Below, piece after piece: positions 51,754 through 60,167 of a stretch of DNA of 64,000 bases (positions are counted from its first letter, which is position 1; every line of letters begins with the position of its first letter). A program made the translations under genes and the position numbers. The stretch comes from Bifidobacterium pluvialisilvae (GTDB lineage: Bacteria > Actinomycetota > Actinomycetes > Actinomycetales > Bifidobacteriaceae), in contig NZ_JAHBBI010000002.1 in the NCBI RefSeq assembly GCF_019331695.1, forward strand, positions 62,001 through 126,000, written 5' to 3'. The notes beneath the pieces were generated by a model. That model had not been told where the DNA came from. It saw only the letters and a list, made by a program, of their open reading frames with translations, and did not search any database.

Positions 51754-52245
51754 TTATCTCTTTTCGTTGCGCAGGGCCTCGATCAGCAGCGGTGCGACAT
51801 ATCCCGGCACCAATCCGTCGATCGTGCCGCCATGGCGGGCCACGTCCTTGACGATCGAGCTGGAGATATGCTCCTTGAGGGGGTTGGCCGGCAGGAACAT
51901 CGTCTCCACGCCGCCCAGCTGCTTGTTGACCAGGGCCATGCCTAGTTCCGCCTCATAATCGCCATTCTGGCGAAGTCCCTTGACGATTGCCTCCGCGCCG
52001 ACCTTGGCGCAGTAGTCGGTGATGAGGCCGTCGGTGCTGGTGACGACGATGTCGGGGAATCCGTCCTCGTTCAGTACCTCCCGGATCATGCGTACTCGTT
52101 GCTCTTCGGTGAACAGGGGGCTCTTCGCGGCGTTGACCGCGACGACCACATGGACCTGGTCGAACAGGTGCGCGCAGCGTTCGATGACGTCGATGTGTCC
52201 GGAGGTCACGGGGTCGAAAGAGCCGGGGCATACAGCTATAGTCAT
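51754..52245 (-). CDS. coaD: Phosphopantetheine adenylyltransferase
   Basis: A 163-residue nucleotidyltransferase that converts 4'-phosphopantetheine and ATP to dephospho-CoA. Motifs: [23 protein letters not shown], with the (T/H)xGH ATP site; [39 protein letters not shown]; and [14 protein letters not shown], the ISSTxxR-type C-terminal motif with Lys in place of Arg. Length is normal for the family (~160). The ATG at 52245 gives the standard start; a much longer open frame upstream reaches into the opposite DUF3039 gene and is not real. Heads the coaD - sepIVA-like - DUF177 - rpmF - rnc row. Confidence 0.96.
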   Translation of the reverse strand: MTIAVCPGSFDPVTSGHIDVIERCAHLFDQVHVVVAVNAAKSPLFTEEQRVRMIREVLNEDGFPDIVVTSTDGLITDYCAKVGAEAIVKGLRQNGDYEAELGMALVNKQLGGVETMFLPANPLKEHISSSIVKDVARHGGTIDGLVPGYVAPLLIEALRNEKR

Positions 52246-52428
52246 GGATTCCAGACTACCGCGCCCGTTGGAGCGTTTCCGCGTGGTGCCGTGATGTGTC
52301 CCGGCACGCGGTCCGTGGTGTACGCGTCGTTTCGCGACATGCGAAATATATGGAATATACGGCCTTCTATCATTGGTATGACAGTTGTATGCGACTGGAT
52401 CGCACGATCGAAGAGCGAGGCAGGAACC

Positions 52429-52773
52429 ATGACCGCAATCATGAATGATGGGACGACGCCGACGACCGGCGCCGTCCGTATGGATTCTCGTATGGCATTC
52501 GTCGACGACGCCGTATCCCCGTTGTCGACCCCGGACACGGGCAGCGGCACCGCGGTGCTGGAACGCCCCGAGACCAAGACCGAGGGTCAGAAGACCGATG
52601 ACGGCGACGCCGACCGGTTCGCCCACTACGTCTCCAAGGAGCGCATGGCCGAGTCGCGTCTGACCGGCCGCCCCGTGGTGGCCCTGTGCGGCAAGGTCTG
52701 GGTGCCGAAGCGCAACCCCTCCGACTATCCGGTATGTCCCGACTGCAAGCGCATCTACGACGAAATGCGCTGA
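52429..52773 (+). CDS. DUF3039 domain protein
   Basis: A 114-residue actinobacterial protein of unknown function. After a ~55-residue variable start ([18 protein letters not shown], then [14 protein letters not shown]) it holds the DUF3039 core: [53 protein letters not shown]. One Cys in ALCGK and a CPDC pair, together with the His, could bind zinc. GGCAGGAACC precedes the ATG at 52429. In other actinobacteria the gene is a stand-alone unit. Divergent from coaD with 183 bp between, where no clear operator was seen. Confidence 0.88.
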   Translation: MTAIMNDGTTPTTGAVRMDSRMAFVDDAVSPLSTPDTGSGTAVLERPETKTEGQKTDDGDADRFAHYVSKERMAESRLTGRPVVALCGKVWVPKRNPSDYPVCPDCKRIYDEMR

Positions 52774-52796
52774 CGATTCGGGCGTAGAGCGGACTC

Positions 52797-53012
52797 GGAA
52801 TCGGCCTTTGGCCGATGCGGTGTTTTTTAGCGGACTGACGTCCGCGGTCTCTCCCTCCGTCACGGCTTCGCCGTGCCACCTCCCTCGTCAGAGGGAGGCC
52901 CAAAGGGCACTGGCTCCCTCTGACGAGGGAGCTGTCGAGCGTCAGCGAGACTGAGGGAGAGAACGCGACCGCAAGGTCGCCGAGAACACAGCATCGGCCA
53001 AAGGCCGATTCC
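52797..53012. repeat. Nested inverted-repeat element containing family B repeats
   Basis: Outer arms of 22 bp (GGAATCGGCCTTTGGCCGATGC, 52797-52818) are perfectly inverted at 52991-53012. Inside, CTCCCTCGTCAGAGGGAG (52880-52897) is inverted at 52914-52931, and TCTCCCTC (52849) is inverted at 52953. The TTTTTT at 52823-52828 after the first hairpin makes the left arm a likely terminator for the DUF3039 gene. No coding content. Confidence 0.8.
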
Positions 53013-53061
53013 ATATCCACGCGACGTTCGCTTCCCGCTCCCGCCGACGGGGTCAGGGGCA

Positions 53062-54402
53062 TCACTCGAGGGTGAGGACCTCGGTGGGGATGGCCTGCTC
53101 GCCGTTGCTCAGCGAGAGGGCCGTCACCGGCAGCTCGTCCAACGCCTTCCTGTGATAGTCGCGGGCCGCAAGCAGCGCCTCCTTGCTGGCCAGCGACTCG
53201 TCGATGTCGCCGTGGTCCACGGCGGTGATGAGCAGGTCCTTCGTGTCGCCGTACTCGACCGGGGCCTGCCAGGAGGCGAGCTTGTCGGCCGAGCCGCACA
53301 GCACGAGCTCGCCCTGCGCCAGACCATACTGGTAGCAGCGCAGCGCACGCTTGCGCCAGCCATCGGTGCTCTTGCCGAACGACTTCTTGGCCACCGGATG
53401 CATTTCGCCGTCCGCGCCCTCGCGTTCCACCAGCTTGTACACCATCGCGCACGTGGAATGGCCGGAGCCGGTCACGAGCATGGTGCCCACGCCGTACGAG
53501 TCCACGGGAGCGGTCTGCAGTGCGGCCAGCGCGTATTCGTCGAGGTCGTTGGTCACGGTGATCTTCGTGTTCGTGGCGCCCAGCGAGTCGAGCTGCTTGC
53601 GGGCCTTCTGCGCCAGCGACGCCAGGTCGCCGGAGTCGATGCGGATGCCGCCGAGCTCGGGGCCCGCGACCTCCACGGCCGTGGTGATGGCCTTCTCGAT
53701 GTTGTAGGTGTCGGTGAGCAGCGTGGTTCCCGGACCAAGCGCGTTGACCTGCGAGACGAAGGCGTCGCGCTCGTTGTCATGGAGCAGCGTGAACGCGTGC
53801 GCGGCCGTGCCGATGCACAGCAGGTCGTACTTCTTCGCCGCCGCCAGGTTCGCCGTGCCCGCGAATCCGCCGACGATGGCCGCACGCGCCGCCGCCACGG
53901 CAGCGCCCTCGTTCGCGCGCCGGCCGCCCATGTCCATGCACGGACGGTTGCCGGCGGCCGACGTCATGCGCGACGCCGCCGAAGCGATGGCCGAATCATA
54001 GTTCAGCACCGACAACACCAGCGTCTCCAGCAGCGTGCACTCCGCGAACGTGCCCTCGACCTCGAGGATCGGCGAGTTCGCGAAGAACGCCTCGCCCTCA
54101 CGGTAGGCGCGGATCGTGCCCGAGAACGAGAAATCCTCCAGCCACTTCGCCGTCTTCTCGCTCACCACATGACGGTCGCGCAGGAACCTGAGATCGGATT
54201 CGCTCGGACGGAAATCCTTGAGCAGTTCCACGATGCGTCCCAGACCGGCCACGATGCCGTACCGACGTCCCGCCGGCAGATGACGGGTGAACACCTCGAA
54301 GACGCAGTGACGGTCCGCGGTGCCATCCTGCATGGCGGCGTCCAGCATGGTGTACTCGTACATGTCGGTCAGCATGGCGGAGGAATAATCGGTGTTTGCC
54401 AT
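53062..54402 (-). CDS. pncB: Nicotinate phosphoribosyltransferase
   Basis: A 446-residue NAD-salvage enzyme that makes nicotinate mononucleotide from nicotinate and PRPP with ATP. Seen: SSAMLTDMYEYTMLDAAMQDG and RHCVFEVFTRHLPAGRRYGIVAGL at the start; SRMTSAAGNRPCMDMGGRRANEG (about 150-172); GGIRIDSGDLASLAQKAR (about 275-292), the phosphate/PRPP site; and TNDLDEYALAAL. The phosphorylatable His of the family is likely in the FxxGRRxxE-like region. AGAAGGA precedes the ATG at 54402. It is followed by the nested repeat at 52797 and preceded by the Pr6Pr gene on the same strand. Confidence 0.93.
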   Translation of the reverse strand: MANTDYSSAMLTDMYEYTMLDAAMQDGTADRHCVFEVFTRHLPAGRRYGIVAGLGRIVELLKDFRPSESDLRFLRDRHVVSEKTAKWLEDFSFSGTIRAYREGEAFFANSPILEVEGTFAECTLLETLVLSVLNYDSAIASAASRMTSAAGNRPCMDMGGRRANEGAAVAAARAAIVGGFAGTANLAAAKKYDLLCIGTAAHAFTLLHDNERDAFVSQVNALGPGTTLLTDTYNIEKAITTAVEVAGPELGGIRIDSGDLASLAQKARKQLDSLGATNTKITVTNDLDEYALAALQTAPVDSYGVGTMLVTGSGHSTCAMVYKLVEREGADGEMHPVAKKSFGKSTDGWRKRALRCYQYGLAQGELVLCGSADKLASWQAPVEYGDTKDLLITAVDHGDIDESLASKEALLAARDYHRKALDELPVTALSLSNGEQAIPTEVLTLE

Positions 54403-54485
54403 ATCGTCCTTCTTTGGTTCACGAAATATCGGAATATGATTTCTGTTGTATGCGATTGTAGGCCGTCCACGACCAAACGGGAACG

Positions 54486-55112
54486 CTATTTGACGAGCTT
54501 CGCCGGCAACGCACGGTCGAGGGCGACCATCACCAGGCCCAGCACCAGGAACGCGGCCAGCCCCTCGCCCACGTTGATGCCCAGCTGCGTCCACCCGATC
54601 TTCGGCAGATTGAGAAAATCATACGGATACGGCGTGCCGTCCTTCAACGGTCCCGAATGCGGCCAGACGGCCGCACGGATCAGCACTCCCATCACATAGA
54701 CCGGAATATAGATGAGCCACGTCAGACAATACGGCCACTGGAATTTCCTATGTTCGTCGAACACAAGAAAATCGACGAACGCGGCGATCGGCACGATGAT
54801 ATGCGCATACGTGACCGTCATCAGACCGAACACGCGCGGCGTCGCCGGGTCGGGCGCCGGCAGGATGAACGCGGCCGTCAGACCCGCCACCACGATATAC
54901 AGCGTCAGACACCCCTTGAGCCACACCGGCGGTTCGATGCCCTTGAGCAGCGTGGCCGCCCCCGCCCACAGCATCACGACGCCAAGCAGCAGCACCGTCT
55001 GGAACGTGAAATACGTCAAGGAGGCGAACTCATGCAGATGCCAGATCTCATACGTGCCGGCGAAACAGCAGGCCGACGTGGCAAATCGGAAAATCGCGGC
55101 CAAAAATCTCAT
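54486..55112 (-). CDS. Pr6Pr family membrane protein
   Basis: A 208-residue integral membrane protein with six hydrophobic segments: FLAAIFRFATSACCFAG, FTFQTVLLLGVVMLWAGAATLL, CLTLYIVVAGLTAAFILPAP, YAHIIVPIAAFVDFLVF, LTWLIYIPVYVMGVLIRAAV and LAAFLVLGLVMVALDRAL. The conserved elements of the Pr6Pr / FAR-17a/AIG1-like family are present: H-E in WHLHEFASLTYFTFQT, then a conserved His in YAHIIVP, and PYPYDFLN. In eukaryotes AIG1-like proteins cleave fatty-acid esters using a Thr and a His; a lipid role here is only a guess. The start at 55112 is chosen by hydrophobic profile; the longer frame upstream lacks a ribosome site. Confidence 0.8.
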   Translation of the reverse strand: MRFLAAIFRFATSACCFAGTYEIWHLHEFASLTYFTFQTVLLLGVVMLWAGAATLLKGIEPPVWLKGCLTLYIVVAGLTAAFILPAPDPATPRVFGLMTVTYAHIIVPIAAFVDFLVFDEHRKFQWPYCLTWLIYIPVYVMGVLIRAAVWPHSGPLKDGTPYPYDFLNLPKIGWTQLGINVGEGLAAFLVLGLVMVALDRALPAKLVK

Positions 55113-55382
55113 GACACCCAGTGTATTGGCCACGATGAACGTCGGGCGCCGGCAGGCGGCGGACGTTCCGTACAATGGTCGTCGCCTCATCGGCACCATG
55201 GTTTTGTCGGCTAAGGCGGATACGGTCAAGACAGCGAAAAATCCGCAATATCACAACATATACGACGGCCACGGGAACCATATCCACGCCGGTATGGACG
55301 GCCGGTCGACGACGCGACCGACACAAGGCGTCGCCGGCGAAACGGCCGTGGACGAACGACCGTCGTGTTTTTGGAGGACACC

Positions 55383-56147
55383 ATGGTGCAGATCAAAGAC
55401 ATGCTCGACGTCGACCAGACGATTCGCCCCGACGGGCGCGCGGTGGACGAACTGCGTCCGGTGAAGATCACCCGACACTGGACCGACGCGCCCGAAGGCT
55501 CCGTGCTCATCGAATGCGGCAACACGCGCGTGATGTGCACCGCCACGTTCACCCAGGGCGTGCCGCGCTGGCGCAAGGACTCCGGACTCGGCTGGGTGAC
55601 CGCCGAATACGCCATGCTGCCGCGCGCCACATCCGAACGCACCGACCGCGAATCCGTGCGCGGCAAGATCGGCGGACGCACCCACGAGATCAGCCGCCTC
55701 ATCGGCCGCTGCCTGCGCGGCGTCGTCGACATGAAGGCGCTCGGCGAAAACCAGATCCAGCTCGACTGCGACGTGCTGCAGGCCGACGGCGGCACGCGCA
55801 CCGCATCCATCACCGGCGCCTACGTGGCGCTCGCCGACGCGGTGGCATGGGCCAAGGAGCACAAGGTGCTGCGCGCCAACCGTCAGGTGCTCAAGGACCA
55901 GGTGTCGGCCGTGTCCGTGGGCGTGATCGACGGCAAGCCGATGCTCGACCTGCCATACGTGGAGGACAGCCAGGCCATGACCGACATGAACGTGGCCATG
56001 ACCGGCGCCGGCGCGTTCATCGAAATCCAGGGCACCGCGGAGCACCGTCCGTTCACGCGCGTGGAACTCGGCGAGCTGCTCGACCTGGCCGAGAAGGGCA
56101 ACAAGGAGCTGCAGGCATTGCAGCGCAAGGCCCTGAACGAGGACTGA
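55383..56147 (+). CDS. rph: Ribonuclease PH
   Basis: A 254-residue phosphorolytic exoribonuclease that trims tRNA 3' ends. Seen: [15 protein letters not shown] at the start, [60 protein letters not shown] (phosphate/RNA site), [19 protein letters not shown] and [16 protein letters not shown]. All core motifs are present and the length is normal. GGAGG lies 6 bases before the ATG at 55383, preferred over ATG 55365. It is followed after ~250 bp by rdgB, the common rph-rdgB pair. A stretch of in-frame codons upstream is not part of the gene. Confidence 0.96.
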   Translation: MVQIKDMLDVDQTIRPDGRAVDELRPVKITRHWTDAPEGSVLIECGNTRVMCTATFTQGVPRWRKDSGLGWVTAEYAMLPRATSERTDRESVRGKIGGRTHEISRLIGRCLRGVVDMKALGENQIQLDCDVLQADGGTRTASITGAYVALADAVAWAKEHKVLRANRQVLKDQVSAVSVGVIDGKPMLDLPYVEDSQAMTDMNVAMTGAGAFIEIQGTAEHRPFTRVELGELLDLAEKGNKELQALQRKALNED

Positions 56148-56394
56148 GCCGGGGAAGAGGACTGAGCCGGGTTCGGGCCAAGCCCCGTGCGGGCCGTCGG
56201 ACGGGCCGTTGCGCCACCTATGCATCATGACGATGGCGGCAACGGCGGCAACGATCGGCGGGACGTACGGGGTTTCCCATATATTGTGGGGAAGGACCGG
56301 GCGGCATGAAGGCGGCATGGAGGCATCGCGCCGCGATCGCAACGTGGCCCGTCCGGATCCGTACGGTTTTCACGGTTTCAGAGAGGTTACTGCA

Positions 56395-57075
56395 ATGAGC
56401 ACTACGATCAAGCTGGTGGTCGCCACCCATAACGAAGGCAAGCTGGTGGAGATTCGCCGCATCCTCACCGAGGACCTGGGGGCCGACGCCGACCGCATCG
56501 AGCTCGTGACCGCCGGACAGCTCGGGCTGCCCGACCCGGTGGAGGACGGCGTGAGCTTCGAACAGAACGCGCTGCTCAAGGCGCGCGACGTGGTTCGCCG
56601 CACCGGTCTGCCGGCCATTGCCGACGACTCCGGGCTGATCGTCGACGTGCTGGGCGCGGCGCCCGGCATCCTTTCGGCGCGTTGGTGCGGCCGTCACGGC
56701 GACGATGTGGCCAACTACGAGCTGCTGCTCGCCCAGATCGCCGACATCCCCGACCGCAACCGCACCGCGCGCTTCCGCTGCGCCGCCGCATTCGTCACGC
56801 CCGAGGAGGGACAGGACGGGGCGCCGTACAGCATCCACAACGAGAACGTGGAGCTCGGCGACATGCGTGGCGTGATCATCCGAGCGCCGCGCGGCGAGCA
56901 CGGCTTCGGCTACGACCCGATCTTCGTGCCCGACGACCAGCCGGCACGCTCCGGCGAAGGCGGTATGCCGCTGACCAGCGCCGAGATGACGGCCGAGGAG
57001 AAGAACGCCATCTCGCATCGATCCAAGGCCATCAAGGCGCTGACGCGCAGCATCCGCCGCGCCCTCATCGACTGA
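56395..57075 (+). CDS. rdgB: XTP/dITP diphosphatase (RdgB/HAM1)
   Basis: A 226-residue nucleotide-pool sanitising enzyme that cleaves non-canonical purine triphosphates to monophosphates. Seen: KLVVATHNEGKLVEIRRIL, with the T-N-x-K motif of the family; FEQNALLKARDVVRRTGLPAIADDSGLIVDVL; LSARWCGRHG; GEHGFGYDPIFVPDD; and MTAEEKNAISHRSKAIKAL (SHR). Slightly longer than average because of an insertion in the middle. AGAGAGG lies nine bases before the ATG at 56395. Pairs with rph upstream, as in many bacteria. Confidence 0.95.
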   Translation: MSTTIKLVVATHNEGKLVEIRRILTEDLGADADRIELVTAGQLGLPDPVEDGVSFEQNALLKARDVVRRTGLPAIADDSGLIVDVLGAAPGILSARWCGRHGDDVANYELLLAQIADIPDRNRTARFRCAAAFVTPEEGQDGAPYSIHNENVELGDMRGVIIRAPRGEHGFGYDPIFVPDDQPARSGEGGMPLTSAEMTAEEKNAISHRSKAIKALTRSIRRALID

Positions 57076-57127
57076 CGGCGTCGGCTGCGGCTGCGGGAAT
57101 CGGAGGCGGCTGCGGGGACCGGGGCGC

Positions 57128-58135
57128 TCAGGCGGGAATCAGATAGTTCGCGGCGGTCATGGCGACCATGCCCATCACCGCCGTGACGGAAAGGCAGAAG
57201 CCGGCCATCTTCGCGTTGCCGAGCACACGGTCGGAGAAGAGGGTGGCGAACACGGCGGTCGGCGCCATGCACAGCATGATGATGGCCTTGCGCGTGGGGG
57301 CGTCATACGGCAGCAGGAACCACGTGACCAGTCCGAACAGGACCGCGAACGGGATGCGGCAGGCCACCACGCGCAAGGCCTGCGCGACCTCCCTGCGGTC
57401 GTTCGGGAAGTCCATGAGCATGCCGACCATGAGCATCGAGCAGAAGCCGTTGGCGTCGCCCACCGGGCTGAGGACGTCCACCACGAAGCCGGGCAGCTTC
57501 ACGCCGGTGAACATCAGCACGATCATGAGCAGATAGGTGTCGAACGGCACCGACGTGAGGAAGCTCTTCGCGATGCCGCGGATCGTGGCGTGCCGGGCGA
57601 GACGCCGGGCGTCCCGGTCCTTCGGCTTGATGCGGGGCAGGCGCGTGACGGTCATGTCGCCATGGTTCTGCTCGCTCAGCGGCCTGTCGGGGTCGATATG
57701 CAGCAGCCGCTGCGTGAGCAGGTTGTTGCCGGCGGCCACCACCACGCAGTTGCCCATGTCGAACATGGCGCCGGTGACCAGGGACGCGGAGCCGAGCATG
57801 GACTGCATGACGGGGAAGCAGAAGTTGCCGATGTTGAACCCCGCGCCGTTGAGCATGAGGAACGCGCGCTCGTTCACCGGCTTGTGCCGGCTGAGGAAAT
57901 ACAGGATCGGCGTGGGGAAGAGCCCGCACGCCAGGCCGAACAGCGAGATCCACAGCAGCTTGGGGTCATGCGGGTTCGTGAGGAACGACACGATGATCGC
58001 CGCCGGCAGCGTGAGGTTGAACACGATGCGCTGCAGGATGCGGTAGTCCTTCTCACCGAAGATGTGCGCGCGCTTGAACCCATAGCCGACGAAAACGATG
58101 GCGAGCAGGGCAATAGGATGAATCAGTCCCGACAT
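57128..58135 (-). CDS. AEC family transporter (auxin-efflux-carrier-like)
   Basis: A 335-residue membrane protein with about ten helices in the AEC/BART arrangement: PIALLAIVFVGYGFKRA, ILQRIVFNLTLPAAIIVSF (unwound NLTLP site), SLFGLACGLFPTPILYFL, FCFPVMQSMLG, TYLLMIVLMFTGVKLPGFV, GFCSMLMVGMLMD and a C-terminal VTAVMGMVAMTAANYL. Members export or import organic anions such as malate or auxin; the substrate here is unknown. A charged loop of ~45 residues at about 155-200 (RLLHIDPDRPL ... RDARRLARHA) splits the two halves. GGGAGA precedes the ATG at 58135. Next to the tRNA-Leu gene. Confidence 0.9.
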   Translation of the reverse strand: MSGLIHPIALLAIVFVGYGFKRAHIFGEKDYRILQRIVFNLTLPAAIIVSFLTNPHDPKLLWISLFGLACGLFPTPILYFLSRHKPVNERAFLMLNGAGFNIGNFCFPVMQSMLGSASLVTGAMFDMGNCVVVAAGNNLLTQRLLHIDPDRPLSEQNHGDMTVTRLPRIKPKDRDARRLARHATIRGIAKSFLTSVPFDTYLLMIVLMFTGVKLPGFVVDVLSPVGDANGFCSMLMVGMLMDFPNDRREVAQALRVVACRIPFAVLFGLVTWFLLPYDAPTRKAIIMLCMAPTAVFATLFSDRVLGNAKMAGFCLSVTAVMGMVAMTAANYLIPA

Positions 58136-58270
58136 GGTCGTCTCTCCCGAATCCTCTGGTTCTTTCTCTCTGATGCCTCCGGCTCCCGTACCGGGCGCGG
58201 ATGCGAAAAATCCTCCCGGACGCGACGCGGCCGCGATAAGCAGGAAGCCACGTTGGTTCGGGAGGATGCA

Positions 58271-58354
58271 TGGTGCGCGAGATGGGACTTGAACCCACAC
58301 GTCAAAGACACAGGAACCTAAATCCTGCGCGTCTACCAATTCCGCCACTCGCGC
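58271..58354 (-). tRNA. tRNA-Leu (anticodon TAG)
   Basis: Acceptor GCGCGAG pairs with CTCGCGC; anticodon arm CAGGA-TTTAGGT-TCCTG gives the anticodon TAG; a variable arm of class II size (TGTCTTTGACG) and the T arm GGGTTCAAGTCCC are present. CCA is encoded (58271-58273). Read on the minus strand. Confidence 0.95.
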
Positions 58355-58395
58355 GAACCCCGGCGACGGCTCACGGGTGGGCGGGCGCGGGGAAA

Positions 58396-58426
58396 CAAAA
58401 ACCCTAGGCCGGGACCTAGGGTTTTC
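58396..58426 (-). terminator. Intrinsic terminator after tRNA-Thr
   Basis: On the minus strand AAAACCCTAGGTC-CC-GGCCTAGGGTTTTT forms a hairpin rich at its base, followed by a T run. It separates tRNA-Thr from tRNA-Leu. Confidence 0.85.
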
Positions 58427-58427
58427 A

Positions 58428-58503
58428 TGGAGCCACTTGACAGAATCGAACTGTCGACCTGCTCATTACGAGTGAGCCGCTCTACCGACTGAGCTAAAGT
58501 GGC
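58428..58503 (-). tRNA. tRNA-Thr (anticodon CGT)
   Basis: Acceptor GCCACTT pairs with AAGTGGC; D arm AGCTCAGTCGGTAGAGC; anticodon arm GCTCA-CTCGTAA-TGAGC with CGT; T arm with GTTCGATTC. CCA is encoded (58428-58430). Confidence 0.96.
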
Positions 58504-58813
58504 AATCCGTGGAGCATTGCAGCAGCAATGCGCACACAAGTAGATTAGCATACTGCATGATTTTCGATTGTGCAAATCAATCAGGTGCATGGCGTGGCGT
58601 GCGGTGGAGGGGCATCGGTCGGGTGGGAAAATCCTCGGTGCGGCAGCAAACTGCGAGTTCTGGGGGTGTGACGGGGTGTATTCGCGATATCGACGTTGCA
58701 ATGGCAACGCCGATACTTCCGATATCGCGTTTTCGGGCCCCAGAAGATGCGAATTGCCGTTCCCGCCGTGCGGGAGGCGTCGAATTCCGCGCGGACCGTG
58801 TGAGAATAGGACC

Positions 58814-59959
58814 ATGCAGCAGACCGATGAGCGATTCCAAGATTTCTATGCGCTGATTCCGGCGGGCGGCGTCGGCTCGCGCCTGTGGCCGCTGAGCCGC
58901 GGCGCCCGGCCCAAGTTCCTGTACGACTTCCTCGGCTCGGGGCGCACGATGATCCAGGCCACGTTCGACCGGCTCTCCGCAATCGCCGGCGGGGACCACG
59001 TGGCGGTGATGACCGGCGTGGCGCACGCGGATGCGGTCCGTGCGCAACTGCCCGGACTCGACGCGCGCAACCTGTTCGCCGAACCGGTGGGACGCGACTC
59101 CACGGCCGCCATCGCCCTGGCGACCGCGATCCTGGCGAAGCGCCACGGCCGCGACGTGGTGGTCGGATCGTTCGCCGCGGACCATGTGATCCGCGACGAC
59201 GAGGCGTTCCGCGAATGCGTGGCGCAGGCGGCCGCCGCGGCGCGCGCCGGATACGTGACCACCATCGGCATCGCGGCCACACGCCCCTCCACCGCGTTCG
59301 GATACATCAGGCAGGGAAGATCGCTGGCCGCCGACACGCCCGGCGCACCCGATGTCCGGATGGTGCGCGCATTCGTGGAGAAGCCCGATGCCGCCACCGC
59401 GCAGGGATACCTCATGACCGGTGAATACCGCTGGAACGCCGGCATGTTCGTGATGCGCGCCGGCGTGCTGCTCGACACGCTTGCGCGGCTCAAGCCGCGG
59501 ATCCACGAGACCGTGACCGCCATCGCCGACGCATGGGACGCCGACGACGACCGCCGCGCGTCGATGATGGAACGGCTCTGGCCCGGCGTGGAGAAAATCG
59601 CCTTCGACTACGCCGTCGCCGAACCGCTGGCGGCCGAAGGTGGCGTGGCCATGGTGCCCGGCGGATTCGGATGGGACGACATCGGCGACTTCAACTCCGT
59701 GGCCGCGCTCATCCCCAGCGCGGACCGGTACAACAACAAGATCATCGGCGACGGCGACCGTGTGGTGTGCCTCGACTCGGCCGGCAACGTCGTCGCGCCG
59801 GCCGGCGGGGAGGGGCGCGTCATCGCCCTGCTTGGCGCGGACGACCTCGTGGTCGTGGACACGCCCGACGCGCTGCTCGTCGCGCCGCGCGCCCGCAGCC
59901 AGGAGGTCAAGCGCATGGTCGCGGCGCTCGCCGCCCATGGGCGCGACGCCATCCTGTAG
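58814..59959 (+). CDS. manC: Mannose-1-phosphate guanylyltransferase
   Basis: A 381-residue nucleotidyltransferase making GDP-mannose from mannose-1-phosphate and GTP. Signature PAGGVGSRLWPLSRGARPKF at residues about 16-35; EPVGRDSTAAIALA; SFAADHVIRD (metal Asp); FVEKPDAATAQGYL; YRWNAGMFVM; and EKIAFDYAVAEPL / FGWDDIGDFNSV. The C-terminal part is short, with no isomerase domain, so this is the single-function type. TAGGACC precedes the ATG at 58814; the open frame continues upstream into non-coding DNA. GDP-mannose could feed the polysaccharide operon or wall lipoglycans. A terminator at 60054 separates it from pgi. Confidence 0.94.
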   Translation: MQQTDERFQDFYALIPAGGVGSRLWPLSRGARPKFLYDFLGSGRTMIQATFDRLSAIAGGDHVAVMTGVAHADAVRAQLPGLDARNLFAEPVGRDSTAAIALATAILAKRHGRDVVVGSFAADHVIRDDEAFRECVAQAAAAARAGYVTTIGIAATRPSTAFGYIRQGRSLAADTPGAPDVRMVRAFVEKPDAATAQGYLMTGEYRWNAGMFVMRAGVLLDTLARLKPRIHETVTAIADAWDADDDRRASMMERLWPGVEKIAFDYAVAEPLAAEGGVAMVPGGFGWDDIGDFNSVAALIPSADRYNNKIIGDGDRVVCLDSAGNVVAPAGGEGRVIALLGADDLVVVDTPDALLVAPRARSQEVKRMVAALAAHGRDAIL

Positions 59960-60053
59960 CACGTCGCCGGATTTCCCCAATTCGCACTGAACAGAACATG
60001 AACGGCGCGTTGCGGGCGTATGGCGTCGATAAATCGTATTTATTGCACGTTCT

Positions 60054-60086
60054 AACGCACAAATGACAACATTTATGTGCGTTTTT
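60054..60086 (+). terminator. Terminator of manC
   Basis: AACGCACAAATG pairs (with a two-base bulge) with CATTTATGTGCGTT, followed by TTTT. Located 95 bp after the manC stop and 80 bp before pgi. Confidence 0.7.
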
Positions 60087-60167
60087 CGCTGTCCGTCAAG
60101 CACAGTATCTTGGAAGTGGAACAGGACGGTTCTCATGAACCATTCCATAGTGATGAAAGGACCTCAC

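Noticed and set aside
51754-52863. Long 369-codon version of coaD
   Set aside because: The upstream part runs antisense through the DUF3039 gene; CoaD proteins begin at the [12 protein letters not shown] position.
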